DNA of 64,000 nucleotides from positions 61,314,419 through 61,378,418 of the forward strand of contig NC_134095.1 of the NCBI RefSeq assembly GCF_000715075.1. The letters are read 5' to 3'. The position numbers and the translations under genes were made by a program. The notes beneath the pieces were generated by a model. That model was not told the origin of the DNA. It did not search any database and saw only the letters and a program-made list of their open reading frames with translations. This DNA is from Nicotiana tabacum. Lineage: Eukaryota; Streptophyta; Magnoliopsida; Solanales; Solanaceae. This document shows, in pieces, positions 32,461-44,986 of this stretch; positions within the stretch are counted from its first letter, which is position 1, and every line of letters begins with the position of its first letter.

Positions 32461-34084
32461 TGTAACGACCTGACTGGTCTTTTTAAGAATTAGTGACCTG
32501 TTCGGCGGCTTAAGGTCTCGAGCAGCTTCGTATTATGTGTTATGACTCGCGTTTGTGGTCGAGTTCGATTTTCGGACGATTCGGGATCGATTTAGAAGAA
32601 GGATTCTTGTTTTAGAAGCTTAAGTAGTAAGAGTTGACCGGAGTATGAATTTTGTATAAAAGACTCAGAAATGGCATTTTGATGATTCCAATAGCTTTGT
32701 ATGGTGATTTTGGAATTAGGTGTGCGTCCGGATTTGAGTTTGGAGGTCCGTGGAATATTTTGAAGCATTTTGGCGAAAATGAAAAAGTTGAAGTTTTGGA
32801 AGGTTGAGAGTTTTGACCGGGAGTTGACTTGGTTGATATCGAGCTTCGATTGCGATTCTGAGAGTTGGATTAGCTCTGCTATGTCATTTGGGACTTGCAT
32901 GTAAAATTTGACGTCATTCCGGGTTGATTAAATATGTTTCGTCATGAGTTTTGGAAGTTGAAAGATTTAAAAATTCATAACGCATGTGCATGACCGCTTT
33001 TGCGAGAGATTGGTCGCTTCTGCGACATTGGTGCCACCGTGTTGAATCGCTTCTGCAAATGGAGGACCGTGGGTGCGAGGACGCATTTGCGGAAGAAAGA
33101 TCACAGATGCGCATTGGATGCTCCAGATGGTATCCGCTTCTGCGGAGTTTGAGCCTCTTTTGCGAAATCGTAGATGCGAAAAGATGGCCGCAGGTGCGTT
33201 CCCTGCATTGGAAAGTGAAGGCCACAGATGCGGAAAATTGGCTCGCACAACCGAAGGCGCATGTGTGTGTGTGTGTCCGCAAACGCGGAAGTCCTGGGTA
33301 CAATCATTTATTTAAGGGTTTGCCATTTTTATCACATTTTTTAGTTTGAAGCTTGGGTTTTTGGCGATTTTGGAGGGGTTCTTCACGAGTTTGATTTGGG
33401 TAAGTGCTCCTTAACCGAAAATGATTATATTTCATGATTTCATACTTATTTGTATTATTAAATCAGTGAATTGAAAGGAAGATATTGGGAAATTTTGTAA
33501 AAATCATTCAAAATATAAAATGAAGATTTGAAGGGTGATTCGATATTGAATTTTTATAATTTTGATATGGTTGGACTCGTATCGGAATGTGTATTCAGGT
33601 TTTGCGAATTTTATTGGGTTCCGAGGTACGGGCCCAGGGGTTGATTTTTGGGATGAATTTTTAGTTTTAATTAAAGATCGAAGCTTTATTATCCAGAATT
33701 TTCTATGAGTTTTATTTATGATTTGAAGTTATTTTGATTAGACTTGAGCCGTCTGGAGGTTGTTTCACTCGAGAAGGTCATTTTAGAGTATCGTTCTAGC
33801 TTCTTTGAGGTAAGTATCTTACCTAACTTTGTGTGGGGGAACTACCCCTTAGGATTTGAGTCATTTGTACTACTTGTGCCATGTGAAAGTCGTGTATGCA
33901 AGGTGACAAGTACGTACTCGTGCTTAATTGTGAAAATTTGATTGTTTAAGGCTCTTAGGTTCTTATGTTCATTAGATATGAAGTTGTTTTGTCATGTTAA
34001 ATCCCTCATTTACTAAATTCACCCTTATGTGTCCTATTTGAAATTAATTGATTCATGTTCTACTCTTATTGCCAATTAAACCCT

Positions 34085-34345
34085 TATGTACCTTAACTGA
34101 AGTTGTTGCCTCTTTTATTGCCATGCTATCTTTTTTGTAATTCCTTAACCTTAATTGAAGTTATTATTGTCTTTTCCATAAATGCTTAACTTAATTGAAG
34201 TTATTTCTTTCTTTTCCGTAATTTCTTAAAATTAATTGAAGTTATTATTATCCTTTTCGAAATTTGCTTAACCTTAATTGAAGTTACTATTATCTTTTCT
34301 GTAGTTGCTTAGCCTTAATTGAAGTTTGTTATCTCTTTCATTGTT
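34085..34345 (+). repeat. LTR B minisatellite 1, about 45-50 bp x 6
   Basis: Units of CCTTAATTGAAGTTATTATT plus CTTTTCCGTAATTG-like text. Located after the second donor-like site. Confidence 0.75.
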
Positions 34346-34674
34346 GACGTATTCCTATTTGGGGTCATTGATTCATGATATCTCTCTTATCCTCGAGTTG
34401 TACTTTGGTGGAATCATTATTACATATTATCTCTCCCATTGTTGAGACATTCTTGTTGAAAACATTATTACCTATCGTATCTTGCATTGTGAGCTTGTTC
34501 TTATGTTTCATTGTGCTTTTGAAACTCTTGTGTTGATTTAACTGCCGTACTCCTGGGTTATTATTGATGTTGTTGTACTCAGTGTTGTTATATTTTTGGC
34601 ACACGTGATATTGTTGGGAGGATTGTTTGGGTGTTTGCATGAGGTTTTTGCCATGCTATTGTTATTGTTGATTT

Positions 34675-34820
34675 TGTACATGCGGCGTGATAAGGCGGGC
34701 TATATATGTGGGTTTGTGCATATGGCGAGACAAGGTGGGAACATTATTATTCATATGCGGCGAGACAAGGTGGGCATTTACTTTACTATTGCGCACGTGG
34801 CTAGACAAAGTGGGCTATGT
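34675..34820 (+). repeat. LTR B minisatellite 2, about 42 bp x 4
   Basis: Units of CATATGCGGCGAGACAAGGTG followed by a GGCATT-like spacer. The GC-rich core stands out from its AT-rich setting. Confidence 0.75.
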
Positions 34821-35605
34821 TAGGGAATGATTTGTGATTGCCTGGGGGCATTGTTATTGTTGATATTTGTGTAGTGGCATGCCTACCTTGTGTGAGTTTT
34901 ACCCTTTATATTGTGTGGTGATCACTTCTTATGTGCCATTCATTGTCCCTACTCTTACTTGTTGGCTTGAACTGGGATAGAACATGTGCACAAACATACA
35001 CGTAATTAATCACCCATATCAGTTTAAGAAGATAAATCCTGATGTTATTGACCATTTATATGTACTCTCGTCTACAAGCCTTCTGTGTGAGAGTTGTTCT
35101 ATTGACAGGTGAGTTGTCCGTGTAGTCATGAGTAATTCTTATGGTTGGCGTGTGAGTGACCAGTGCGGATATTGGCTATTGTCACCCTCTTGGCATGTGA
35201 GTCGTCCATGCAGATTATAAGTTGTAATGTGGGCATAATATGCCAAATGATTACGGTTTATGAAATGGGACCCGTGATTTATGATTTTGAGGTTTGGTAT
35301 CTCGTGGAAATTTTTGGATAAACCTAGTGTTCTTATTGAGTTGTTACTTATTTTCCTTTATTTGGTTTCACTAGATTTATAGTGTGTTCAGCTTACTCTA
35401 TAGTATTATTACCTATTGTGTCTCATTGCTAACTATTGCTTGTAGTTCCTATTACAAACATTATATTATTATTGTCATCATGTCTAGCTTTATAATGATA
35501 TTGTTCCCTGTTAGTTCTACATTTATACTTGTTCAGGTCGTTTAGTTCAGTGGGTGCCTTGACTGTCCCTCGTCACTACTCCACTGAGATTAATTTTGAT
35601 ACTTA

Positions 35606-36980
35606 TTGGAGATGATGTGGTGTTGGGGATGAAGGGATGGATTTGTATGCCTAATGTGGATAGGTTGCGTGAGTTGATTCTTGAGGAAGCCCACAGTTCC
35701 TCGTACTCTATTCATACGGGTGCCGCTAAGATCTACTAGTACTTGAAGCAACACTATTGGTGGAGAAGAATGAAGAAAGATATAATAGAGTGTGTGGCTC
35801 GGTATTTGAATTACCGGCAGGTGAAGTACGAGCATAAGAGGCTGGGTGGTTTGATTCAGAGACTTGAGATTCCTAGGTGGAAATGGGAGCGTATTACCTT
35901 GGATTTTATTGTTGGGCTCCTACGGACTTTGAAAATATTTGACGCATTATGGGTTATTATGGATAGACTGAGCAAGTCTGCCCACTTCATTCTAGTTATG
36001 ACTACTACTCTTCAAAGTGGCTAGCTCAGATCTATATCTGTGAGGTTGTTCGTCTTCATGGTGTGCATGTATCTATTATCTCCAATCGAGGCACGTAGTT
36101 GACATTGCATTTCTGGAAGTCTATGCAGCGCGAGTTAGGTACACAGGTTGAGTTGAGTACAACATTCCACCACCAAATGGACGGGAAGTTCGAGCGCACC
36201 ATTCAGATCTTGGAGGATATGCTACATGCCTGTGTTATGGATTTCGGGAGTTCATGGGATCAGTTCCTGCGCTTTCAAAGTTCGCCTACAACAATAGCTA
36301 CCAATCGAGTATTCAGATGGCTCCTTGTCAGGACCTATATGGGAGACAATGTCGTTCTCCAGTTTGTTGGTTTGAGCCAGTTGATGCTAGGTTGTTGGGC
36401 ACTGATTTGGTTCGGGATGCCTTGGAAAAAGTCAAGTTTATTCAAGATTGGCTTCATACAACACGATCTAGACAGAAGAGTTATGCTAATCAGAGGGCTC
36501 ATGATGTAGAATTTTTGGTGGGAGAGAGGGTTTTGCTTCGAGTATTTCCCATAAAGGGTGTGATGAGGTTTGGGGAGAAAGGAAGTTTAGCCCTAGGTAC
36601 ATCGGTTTTTTTGAGGTCCATGAGAGAAATGGTGAGGTGGCCTACAAGCTTGCATTACCACCCAGCCTATCCCCAAGATTTTATGCTCCCAGCCATATTT
36701 CCGTGCTTCGGAAGTATTATGGTGATCCGTTCCATGTATTAGATTTTAGCTCAGTCCAATTGTACAAGGATTTGACTTATGTTGAGGAGCAGATGGCTAT
36801 CCTGGACATATAGGTCCGAAAGTTAAGATCAAAGAATATTGCTTCAGTGAAGGTTCAACGGAGGGGTTATCCGGTCGAGGAGGTGACCTGGGAGACCGAG
36901 CACGACATGCAGAGTCTTTATCCACACTTTTTCATCACTTCAAGTATGTATCTATCCAAGTTCGAGGACGTACATTTGTT
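35606..36980 (+). pseudogene. Integrase and chromodomain end of chromovirus C (broken)
   Basis: The pol remnant begins in the pre-integrase linker. H2C2: both His remain but both zinc Cys read Tyr (RYLNYRQ). Catalytic core: the first Asp (LDFIVG) and the Glu (FERTIQ) remain, but the second catalytic Asp reads Asn (SNRGT) and the next codon is TAG (36096-36098). All these are G-to-A or C-to-T changes. The C-terminal frame reads [20 protein letters not shown] and ends in a chromodomain-like VTWETEHDM..LYPHFF at about 36890-36930. Other stops are at 35737 and about 36812. Inactive. Confidence 0.85.
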
Positions 36981-36981
36981 T

Positions 36982-36995
36982 TAAGAGGGGGAGAA
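36982..36995 (+). other. Polypurine tract, chromovirus C
   Basis: TAAGAGGGGGAGAA sits immediately before the TGTAACGACC LTR start. Confidence 0.85.
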
Positions 36996-39794
36996 TGTAA
37001 CGACCTGACCGATCATTTTGTGTATTTGCCCCCTATTTCCCCTTTTGATGCTTCACACGTGTATTTGTGTTTTTATGACCTTCAGGGTTGGTTAGTTTCA
37101 TTTTGGAAAAGGTTTTGTATTGTTTGGGCCCTTTGGTTCTTGGCTTAGAAGCCTAAGTTAGAAATGTTGACCAAGGTTTGACTTTTGTGAGAATGAACCC
37201 GAAATGATGTTTTGATGGCTTCGATAAGTTTGTATCATGAAATTTGACTTGGGCATATGCCTGGAATCAAATTCGGAGGTCCCTAGGTTGATTTGACATG
37301 TTTTGCCAAAAGTTAAGCAATTTGAGGTTTAGAAGTTTTCCCAAGTTTGACCATAGGTTAACTTTTGGCTATCGGATTAGGAATTTAGTTTTGGGATTTG
37401 GAATAGGTCCATTTTTCTATTTGGAGCTTGTATACAAAATTTGGTGTCACTAGGAGTTGGGTTGATAGGATTCAGACTCTTGGTTGCAATTCTAGAGGTT
37501 CTTGAACTTTTCTTTTAAATTCATGTGTTTTGACGTCTGATTCGTAGTTCTAGATGTTATTTTTGTGTTTTAATTGTGCGAGGGAGTTTTTATGATGTTT
37601 TTAGACTTGTATGGATGTTTGGTTTGGAGTCCCAATGGCTCGGGTGAGTTTCGGACATGTTTCAGAAAGGTTTGGACTGAAAACAGGTTATTGGTGTGCT
37701 GGTGTCTCTGAAGTCGCAATTGCACCAGACACGCAATTTCAAAGTGAACAGGTGAGGGTCAGGTATTGTAGTTGCGATGCCTCACTTGCAATTGTGAAAA
37801 TAGGCTAGTCCGGGTAGGATTGTATTTGCAATACATTGTGTCGCATTTGTGATGGGGATATGGTTCACAATTGCAAACCCATTGTTGCATTTGTGAATTT
37901 CCCCTTAGGCTAAATAGCCGCATTTGTAAGATTTTCTTCGCAATTGTGAAACCACTATAACTGATCAAAAGGGTGAAAAGTCTAGATTTCATCTCATTTT
38001 AGAACCCTAGACTCAGTAGGAGGCAATTTGGAGAGGGGATTTTTATCTACAAACATTGGGTAAGTGATTCTAATCAATTTCCAATTATATTTCATGATTA
38101 TATCTTAGATTTAACATCATAATTTATGATAATCAAGTGGAATTTTGGGGGATTTTTGTCAAAGTTTTGAAAAATGAGAATTTGGATTTTGAAAGTCGAT
38201 TTGGACTCAGATCTGAAAATAAATCACATATATGGACTCGTGGGGTTATGGGTTGTCGGAATATACCTTTGGACACGAGTTTTAACTGGGCAAATCCGGG
38301 GTTGACTTTTGTCTTTTGGGGAAATATGCAAATATCATTGCTTTATCTATCATAATTGGTTTTCCTTGCATTGTTTGATGATATTAAGTTATTTTTGTTA
38401 GATTTGAGCTGTGTGGAGGCGAATTTTAGGGGGAAAGCTATTTTCGAGGGTTGATTGGCCTAACTGAGGCAAGTATCTTTCCTAACTTTGTATGAGGGAA
38501 CTACCCCTTAGGATTTGGATTGTTATGTGTTAATTGTACTATGTGGAAGAAGTGTACACAAGGTAACAAGTGTGTACACGGGCTATATATGGTATTTTGA
38601 TCGGTTTAGACTTTTAGACTTCTTTTGTGTATTTAATTTAATTTGTTATGACATGTTACATCTTTCATTATTTTTACTGTTAAATTTACTCTCACATGCT
38701 CTAATTGACGTTGTTAGCATTTGTTCTATCCTTTGTTGTTGTAATTGCTCTTATATACTTTAGTTGAAGTTGTTAGCTCTCGTATTGCCTTGTTAGCCCT
38801 TTATTGTTGAATTACTCTTACTTGAAGTTGTTATTTTATGGAATTTCTTCTTGTTGGGTTATTTATGTTGAAGTTGTGAAAGCCATTGTCACATAGAGGT
38901 TGAAGTTGTTAATTGTTGAGTTATCTTTCCTTGTTGAGTATTCCTCATTCATTTTGTTATTATTGAGATTCAGGAAAATATTTTTAAAAATAAATGCAAG
39001 ACTCACGCGGTGATATATGAAAAGATTGTGATTGAAATTTTGAAATGTGGATATGAGGTGTGGTACCTCGGTTGTGATTCTTGTTGTACCACTCCATGTT
39101 AAAAAGGCTTGTTGGTTGAACAATTCTTGTTATTTTGTTCATTGTCTTACTTGTATTTGTTCGTATTTGACTACTAGTTGTTTCATCATGTGTTCACTAC
39201 TTGTTGCCTTTACTGCTTAAATTTCCATTGTTAGCTTACATTATTGAACTGCTTATCATTTACTTACTCACTTTCCATTATTAGACTATGCTATACTCTG
39301 TTCGGTTTTCTTACCCTTGTAGGTGTCTTGACCTGACCTCGTCACTACTATACCAAGGTTAGGCTTGATATTTACTGGGTACCGTTGTGATGTACTCATA
39401 TTATACTTCTACACATATGTCCAGATCCAGATACATCTGCCTGTGTCGGACGCTAGTGATCGTTCAGCTATTTTCAGAGACTTCAAGATATACCAACCCG
39501 ATGTCTGTAGGCCTTGGAGTCACCTTTTGTTATCTTCTCATTATTTTTTATCGTATTAACAGACAGTGTTATATTAGAGATTTTAATACAATCTGTAGAG
39601 CTTATGACTCAGTTCTACCAGTTTTGGGGATTATGTTGTTGATGTTCTATTTTGGAGTTATTATGAGCTTTATCGGTTTATCTTATTATCTCAGTTTTGT
39701 TATCTGTTAAGATATAAATGAATGTTAGGCTTACCTAGTCTTAGAGACTAGGTGCCATCACGACATCCTAAGGTGGGTATTTGGGGTTGTGACA
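36996..39794 (+). repeat. 3' LTR of chromovirus C
   Basis: 2799 bp from TGTAACGACCTGACC to GGGGTTGTGACA. It holds a CGCAATT/CGCATTTGTG word array (37712-37948), CTATAAC (37955-37961), donor-like GGGTAAGTG (38060), a drifted second donor GAGGCAAGT (38469), TTGAAGTTGTTAG-type repeats (38700-38890), the CCTCGTCACTAC box (about 39336) and an acceptor-like GTCCAG (39424). Right flank cttgg and the left flank of LTR B (aaaat) do not match, so no target duplication joins B and C. Confidence 0.78.
38469..39424 (+). other. Candidate LTR leader intron (956 nt), LTR C
   Basis: GAG/GCAAGT (a GC donor or a mutated GT) to CATATGTCCAG. The weakest member of the set, but in the conserved position 513 nt after the TATA-like word. 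Confidence 0.3.
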
Positions 39795-40384
39795 CTTGGC
39801 TATGTGGCCCACTTTTAAACTTGTATTGGCCAATTAACCTTCAAGTTTTAATTATTGTAGGATTGACCTTCTTGCTTAATTAGTTCTTAAGTGTGATTAT
39901 AAAGTGAAGGGAGGAAGTTCAGTGTTTATCCCTAATGTTTCACTTATTACACTTTTGCCGCAACGTATATAAGTCTAATGTTTCCAGATTTAAATAAAAA
40001 AATTCCCAAACCCTTCCCGTCGTTTGTGCCGTCCCAATCCCCATTTCCTATGGCTCAATCCTCAATAGTAGCTTGTTTTTCTCGCATTCCTCACACAAAG
40101 ATCGTCTTCCTTTTTCTCCGTTCCTCTCAAAGCCTCATTCCTTTGATTTATCATTTATGGAGAGGAAATCGAAAAATTGGGGATTTTTGGATATGTCAAA
40201 TTTGGTGATGAAATTGGTGGTACTTGAATTGATAATTCATTTTAGGTGATATATTGTATAACTCCTTCATCTGGTAAGTGCTTGCATCTTATCATCTTCG
40301 TCATTATTAATGTGGGTTTCTACAAATTATATATGCACAATACTTGACCACTACTGTATAATAGACTACTGGTTCACAATAGAT
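39795..40384. other. Spacer between LTR C and the MULE gene
   Basis: No domain seen. CGTATATAAGT near 39966 could be a TATA box for the MULE transcript. I could not find matching long terminal inverted repeats, so the MULE boundary on this side is unknown. Confidence 0.4.
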
Positions 40385-42742
40385 TGATGGGAGGTTATAT
40401 CTTAGTATTTGCTCTATATTCTGGTGAATGGGTTGAGGGACCAAATAGTTGGAATTGAAATTCCTATACAAAGGTTACAGTAACTATCCATATACCCAAC
40501 AATTGTACATTTGACAAATTTGTTGATGTCGACATTAAACGTGAAAAACGAACATGTTCACCGAGGCATTTAAATATTACATATATGCTTAGATCTGCGC
40601 CAAAGAGGGATAAGATTACTCCTTCCTTCATTACGAATGACAATTATTTGTAATCGTACCTCCTTGATGTTACAATTGATGGTATGAGGCCTAGTTTGAA
40701 GATATTTGTGGCTGAAATGGGTTTGAAGAAGGGGCTGAAGTTCCAGTTGAAAGGTCTCATCAAAGTTCAAATATTATAGCTACACCACCACCACCAAATT
40801 TATAAGTAGAAGAGGAAATAATGGTGAAAGATGGCTTCAGTGGATTTGATCATGACTCGCATGATTTAGGTGACAATGAAATGAAGTCGTATGGTCAGGA
40901 AAATACATATAGAGCGGAAGAGCTCCCAGGTATTGTCAGTCGGGCAGCTGGAGATGAAGGCTTGGTGAACTCTTTAGCTACACAACATATCCACTCTGAT
41001 GGTAAAGGGTTTTTCCTTGGAAAATATTCCAACTACAAATGGAATCTAATAAAATAGTTGGAGATTGCTTATGTGAAACTGCATTTTACGTTTCATGTGA
41101 ATAAGAGTAGCAGTAAATTAACTTCGGTGGCATGCCAAGATGTGAGTTGCCTGTGGAAGTTATGAGCTTTAAAGTACAAGAGTTCTGATAGATTTTTTAT
41201 TACCAAGTACCATGGTGAGCACACATGTCGGGTACAGCGCATATTAAGCTGTCATCCCAACGTTTTGTCGAAGACTTTAGGTGCATATTACCAAAAATAG
41301 TATCTTAGTGGAAAAGGCCCATCCCCGTCAGATATGAAGGATGCTATTTTTGCAGATTTTAACCAAAATCTTACTTATTGGAAGAACTGGAAGGTAGGTA
41401 AAATAGCTAAAGCTATGATTAGGGGTACTCAAGAAGAGGGGTATGCTTTGTTGGAAGCGTATTGTCATGTTATGTTGTCTTATAATAAAGGAAGTATTGT
41501 TTATTTAAAGGTTAATGATAAATTGAATTTTAGATATTTTTTCTTATTTGTTGGTGCTTTCATTAAGGGATTCACGCATATGAGAAAGGTTATTGCTATT
41601 GATGGGACATTCCTGAGTGGCAGGTATGGACGTTTCTTGTTGTCTGTTGTGGCACAAGATATAGAGAATCATATTTTTCCAATTGTATTCTATGTAGTCG
41701 ATAAAGAGTGCGATGATTCTTGGACCTACTTTTTTTGAATAGTTGCAGCACGTTGTTGACGATAATGATGAAGTGTGCATTATTTATGATCGATATATGT
41801 CTATTGATAATGGATTTAAAAAAGTTTTTACTGCCGCTCATGATGATTTTTACACGCATTACATTGCTGAAAATATGCGCAAAAGGTTTCGTTGTGGAAA
41901 TTTTATTAAACATTTCTTTTCTGCTGCACAATCATACAATTTTGAGGGATTCTTTGACAATTTTCAACAATGCATGATAAAAGTAGGGAAGTAGCTGACT
42001 GCCTCGCAAATGAAATTGGATTCTAAAATTGGAGCAAGTCCTTCTTTCAAATAAATCGATACGGCATGTTGACAACAAACATTGCAGAATCGCTTAATGC
42101 AATGCTAAAGGATAAAAAAGACTTCCCAATCATTGGGCTATTCAATCATATTATTCAAAAGTTTGTAGAAAAATTTGGAGAGAGACATGCTGAAATGAAA
42201 AATGTTTTGTACCTCTTTGTTCCTTCTGCTGAAAAGAAGATTAGGAATAATATGATTATCGGTGACGCGCTCCAGATGCATCAATTAGAGAATAACCAGT
42301 TTAGCTTTATCGGTCACTGCAGGGATGCAGTCGTTGATATGTAGTTGAACACATGTTCGTGTTGTCAGTTTGATTTGGAAAAAGTACCCTGCCCACATGC
42401 AATGCCAACTTTGAGATTGATCTTTGGGAATGGATTTGGTTTCTCCATTTACGAGCACTCCTCTCCATTCTATAAGGTTTCAACATATTTTGCTACATAT
42501 GAAGGAACCATTCACACAATCCCTACAGAAGAGAAATGGGTGGTGTCTCACGAGATTCAGTCCACAAAAATAGTTCCACCCGATGTAGAGCCTACAAACA
42601 GTAGAAGAAAGACTAAGAGATAGCCAAGCACTTAGAACCTGATTCTTATGGCAACAGGGAAAAAGGCAAAAACAAATGTTCCATTTGCAAAGAACTTGGC
42701 CACAAGAAAATCACTTGCAAAGTATTATTAAAGTATTCTTGA
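40385..42742 (+). pseudogene. MULE (MuDR-type) transposase, decayed
   Basis: Domains appear in order across shifting frames. 40385-40780 has the N-terminal region (FALYSGEWVEGPNSW). 40960-41240 has the MuDR DNA-binding region (HSDGKGFFLGKYSNYKWNLIK, VACQDVSCLW, then a HGEHTC end). 41334-41738 has the catalytic core with IDGTFLSGRYGR (first Asp codon at 41601). 41743-41994 has a YDRYMSIDNGF segment with the second Asp. 42066-42344 has the TTNIAESLNAMLKD block. 42345-42450 has a SWIM zinc finger (CSC, then CPHA). A CCHC knuckle ends at about 42718. At least four stops or shifts separate them. The protein would cut and move Mutator-like elements; this copy cannot. Confidence 0.88.
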
Positions 42743-42880
42743 TCTTTTAGCTATTGGTGTTGTAATAAATATAATTAACTCTTTTACTATTATAGACTTG
42801 TTGTTTGTAATCAATTTCCTTCTTTTTTGAATCACTTGTTGTTTCTACTATCAACTGTTGCATTGTACATCATAAATTAT
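42743..42880. other. Spacer after MULE gene
   Basis: AT-rich, no coding signal, leads into the 104-bp repeats. Confidence 0.4.
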
Positions 42881-43186
42881 TATTTTATAGTCAATCACCA
42901 GCATTGTCTATTTTAGACCTATGATCTAGAATCAACCCCCTTATTTTAAGAAGATTCATGTGACCAACTTATCTCATAGACTAATATTTTATAATCAACC
43001 ACTCACATTGTCTATTGTAAGCCTATGATCTAGAATCAACCCCCTTATTTTAAGAAGGAGTCATTTGACCAACTTCTCTCGTAGACTACTATTTTATAAT
43101 CAACTACCCACATTGTCTATCATAGACTTATGATCTAGAATCAACCTCCTTATTTTAAGAATGAGTCATGTGACCAACTGTTGTAC
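42881..43186. repeat. 104-105-bp tandem repeat x 3
   Basis: Units start at 42881, 42985 and 43090 with TATTTTATAATCAAC and contain CTATGATCTAGAATCAACC and TTATTTTAAGAA. The third unit is cut by the hAT-like MITE target site. The array may be the non-coding right arm of the MULE; I could not link it to a terminus. Confidence 0.82.
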
Positions 43187-43592
43187 TAGTGGTGGCAAAA
43201 TAGTTCAAAGAAATTAGATAACCACCCATATTATCCACTAAAAATGGGTTGGATAACGAACTTTTTAAAAATGTGTCAAATATGGATAAAAACTATATTA
43301 TCCATTCAGAAAATGGATAACAAATGAATAACCAATGGATAACCAATGGGTCTAACTTTTACATTTGTAAAACTCAAATTGAGAATTTCTCAAGTTAGGG
43401 AGACTAAGAATTCTCCCAAAAGTGATTATATGAGCAAGAAGTCATGGATAATATGGTTAACCATATTATCCGCTAGTTAACCCATCTTTTATCCGTATTA
43501 AATATGGGTCGGGTTGGATAATTTATCCATTTTTCATTACCCGTTTTCGATCCGAACCATATCCGACCCTATCCGCCCATTTGCCACTCCTA
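43187..43592. mobile_element. hAT-like MITE (406 bp)
   Basis: Starts TAGTGGTGGCAAAATAG and ends with the inverse of TAGGAGTGGCAAATGGG. Flanks tgttgtac (43179-43186) and tgttgcac (43593-43600) are an 8-bp target duplication with one mismatch. The interior is rich in ATGGATAA and TTATCCAT words in both orientations. No coding capacity. Confidence 0.82.
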
Positions 43593-43600
43593 TGTTGCAC

Positions 43601-44986
43601 CCTATTTTCCACTAGTCAAAATAAAATTCAACTTGTGGCTTTTTTGTTGTTGATGAAAGAGAGTCACCACCTAATATTTAAGGATATACTAGGGTACCTA
43701 TTTGATTACTAAAGTCGTGTTCTTTTATTGGTCTGCTAACTGGTGAGATTATGGGTAAGGATTTTTGTTCTTCTAAGTGGAAGGTGTTAGGCACCCTATA
43801 ATCTACCTGAGGTAGCTCCATAGGACTTAGACTAGATTATATGGTTAGTTGTTTTATTGTTCTTAACTAGCATTAGATAAGCGGCATGCTATGTATCTAT
43901 TTTTTGAATAGTTAATACTTGAAAAAGGGTGTGCGGCTTTTAAAGGACATAGGTTTAGAAAAAGCTTTGAAGATAATGTTATATATATACATATAAGTGA
44001 AATAGTTTAGAGTATTGTACATAATGCTCGTATTTATAAAAACGTATGAGATGAAGTTAAGTTGTAAACACTTTGTGTTTGAATAATTACTATTTGTGTA
44101 CCTCTATAGAAGTAAAATATTGTGGGAAAATAGGTCAAGATATACGTTATTTTCTGAAATTATCTAGATCTTAGACTTAAGGGGATGTTGAATATCTCGC
44201 TGGGCGGCAACTCCTAAATTTGAAAGAGTCAATTCCTTTTTGAAAGCTAACCTTGTGTTTCATTTCTGGTTTTGAAAGGGGAACTGCCGTCTTTGTTATT
44301 TTTTTTTTGGTTTCAAAATCTTCAAGAAAGGGTTAGCAAAACACAACAAATTAATGATGTGAACAGCTTTTGATTAGCGAATGGAGGATTAGATGCTAAC
44401 AAATATTTCTTACATTCTATGTTCTTTAAGGCTTTCCTAAGTTATTTATGTAATCCAAAAGGTAAAACAAAACACTGATCGAATATGGTGAGAGAAATTT
44501 TATATACATGTAAAGAATATAGATAATGAAATATTAGTAAAAGCAGTAAAGATGAAGAATGACTTTGGTTTGGGTCTGAAAGAGATAGGCCCAATAATCA
44601 TCGGGAAAAGACAACAACAGGCTCCAGACTACAAATGCAATGATGCGGGTCTTGGGCCTGAGTTCTTTGAGAACTCAGCAGGCCCAACAATTATACATGT
44701 TCCAAAGAAAGCGAGAAAGTCAATAGAAAATAATGTTCTATACATTTATCCATTCATGAAATATGTGAGAAAATGACTTAAAATAAAATATAGCAACTAA
44801 CAGTACCTAAATATTATGAAGGGTCATACCAATAGGGTGGTTACGCATAGCAAGTGATTTATATTGAAAACCTTTCGTTGTCATTAAACGCTAAATCCAA
44901 AGAGAGTAATGAATATCAATGAAGTAAGGGCTAAAGATATAGTTCCACTCAAGGCCACCCTTGACACTTCAAAGTTCCCAAGGATC
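43601..44986. other. Unassigned repeat-like DNA
   Basis: No credible gene. The stretch around 43640-43830 (AGTCACCACCTAAT ... GAAGGTGTTAGGCACCC) resembles text at 55920-56100 in the Ogre LTR (GGCGCCACTTG ... GAAGGTGTTAGGCATTCCC), so it is probably an old Tat/Ogre LTR relic in the same orientation. A 74-codon frame at 44552-44776 shows no family signature. Confidence 0.45.

Larger units (their letters stand above)
32461..35605 (+). repeat. LTR B (chromovirus type), 3'-truncated
   Basis: It starts TGTAACGACCTGACTGG. The internal order is an array of CGCTTCTGCG/CAGATGCG words (32981-33290), TATTTAA (33309-33315), donor-like GGGTAAGTG (33400) and GAGGTAAGT (33810), two minisatellites and the CCTCGTCACTAC box at about 35567. 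It breaks off after TACTTATTGG at about 35605 and runs directly into integrase codons, so about 400 bp of LTR end, the primer site, gag, protease, RT and RNase H are absent. Its sequence is clearly related to LTR C (36996-39794) but strongly diverged, so the two are not the sister LTRs of one insertion. Confidence 0.7.

Noticed and set aside
32461..39794. One complete LTR retrotransposon spanning both LTRs
   Set aside because: The two LTRs are from different subfamilies, the flanks share no 5-bp duplication, and the primer site through RNase H is absent.
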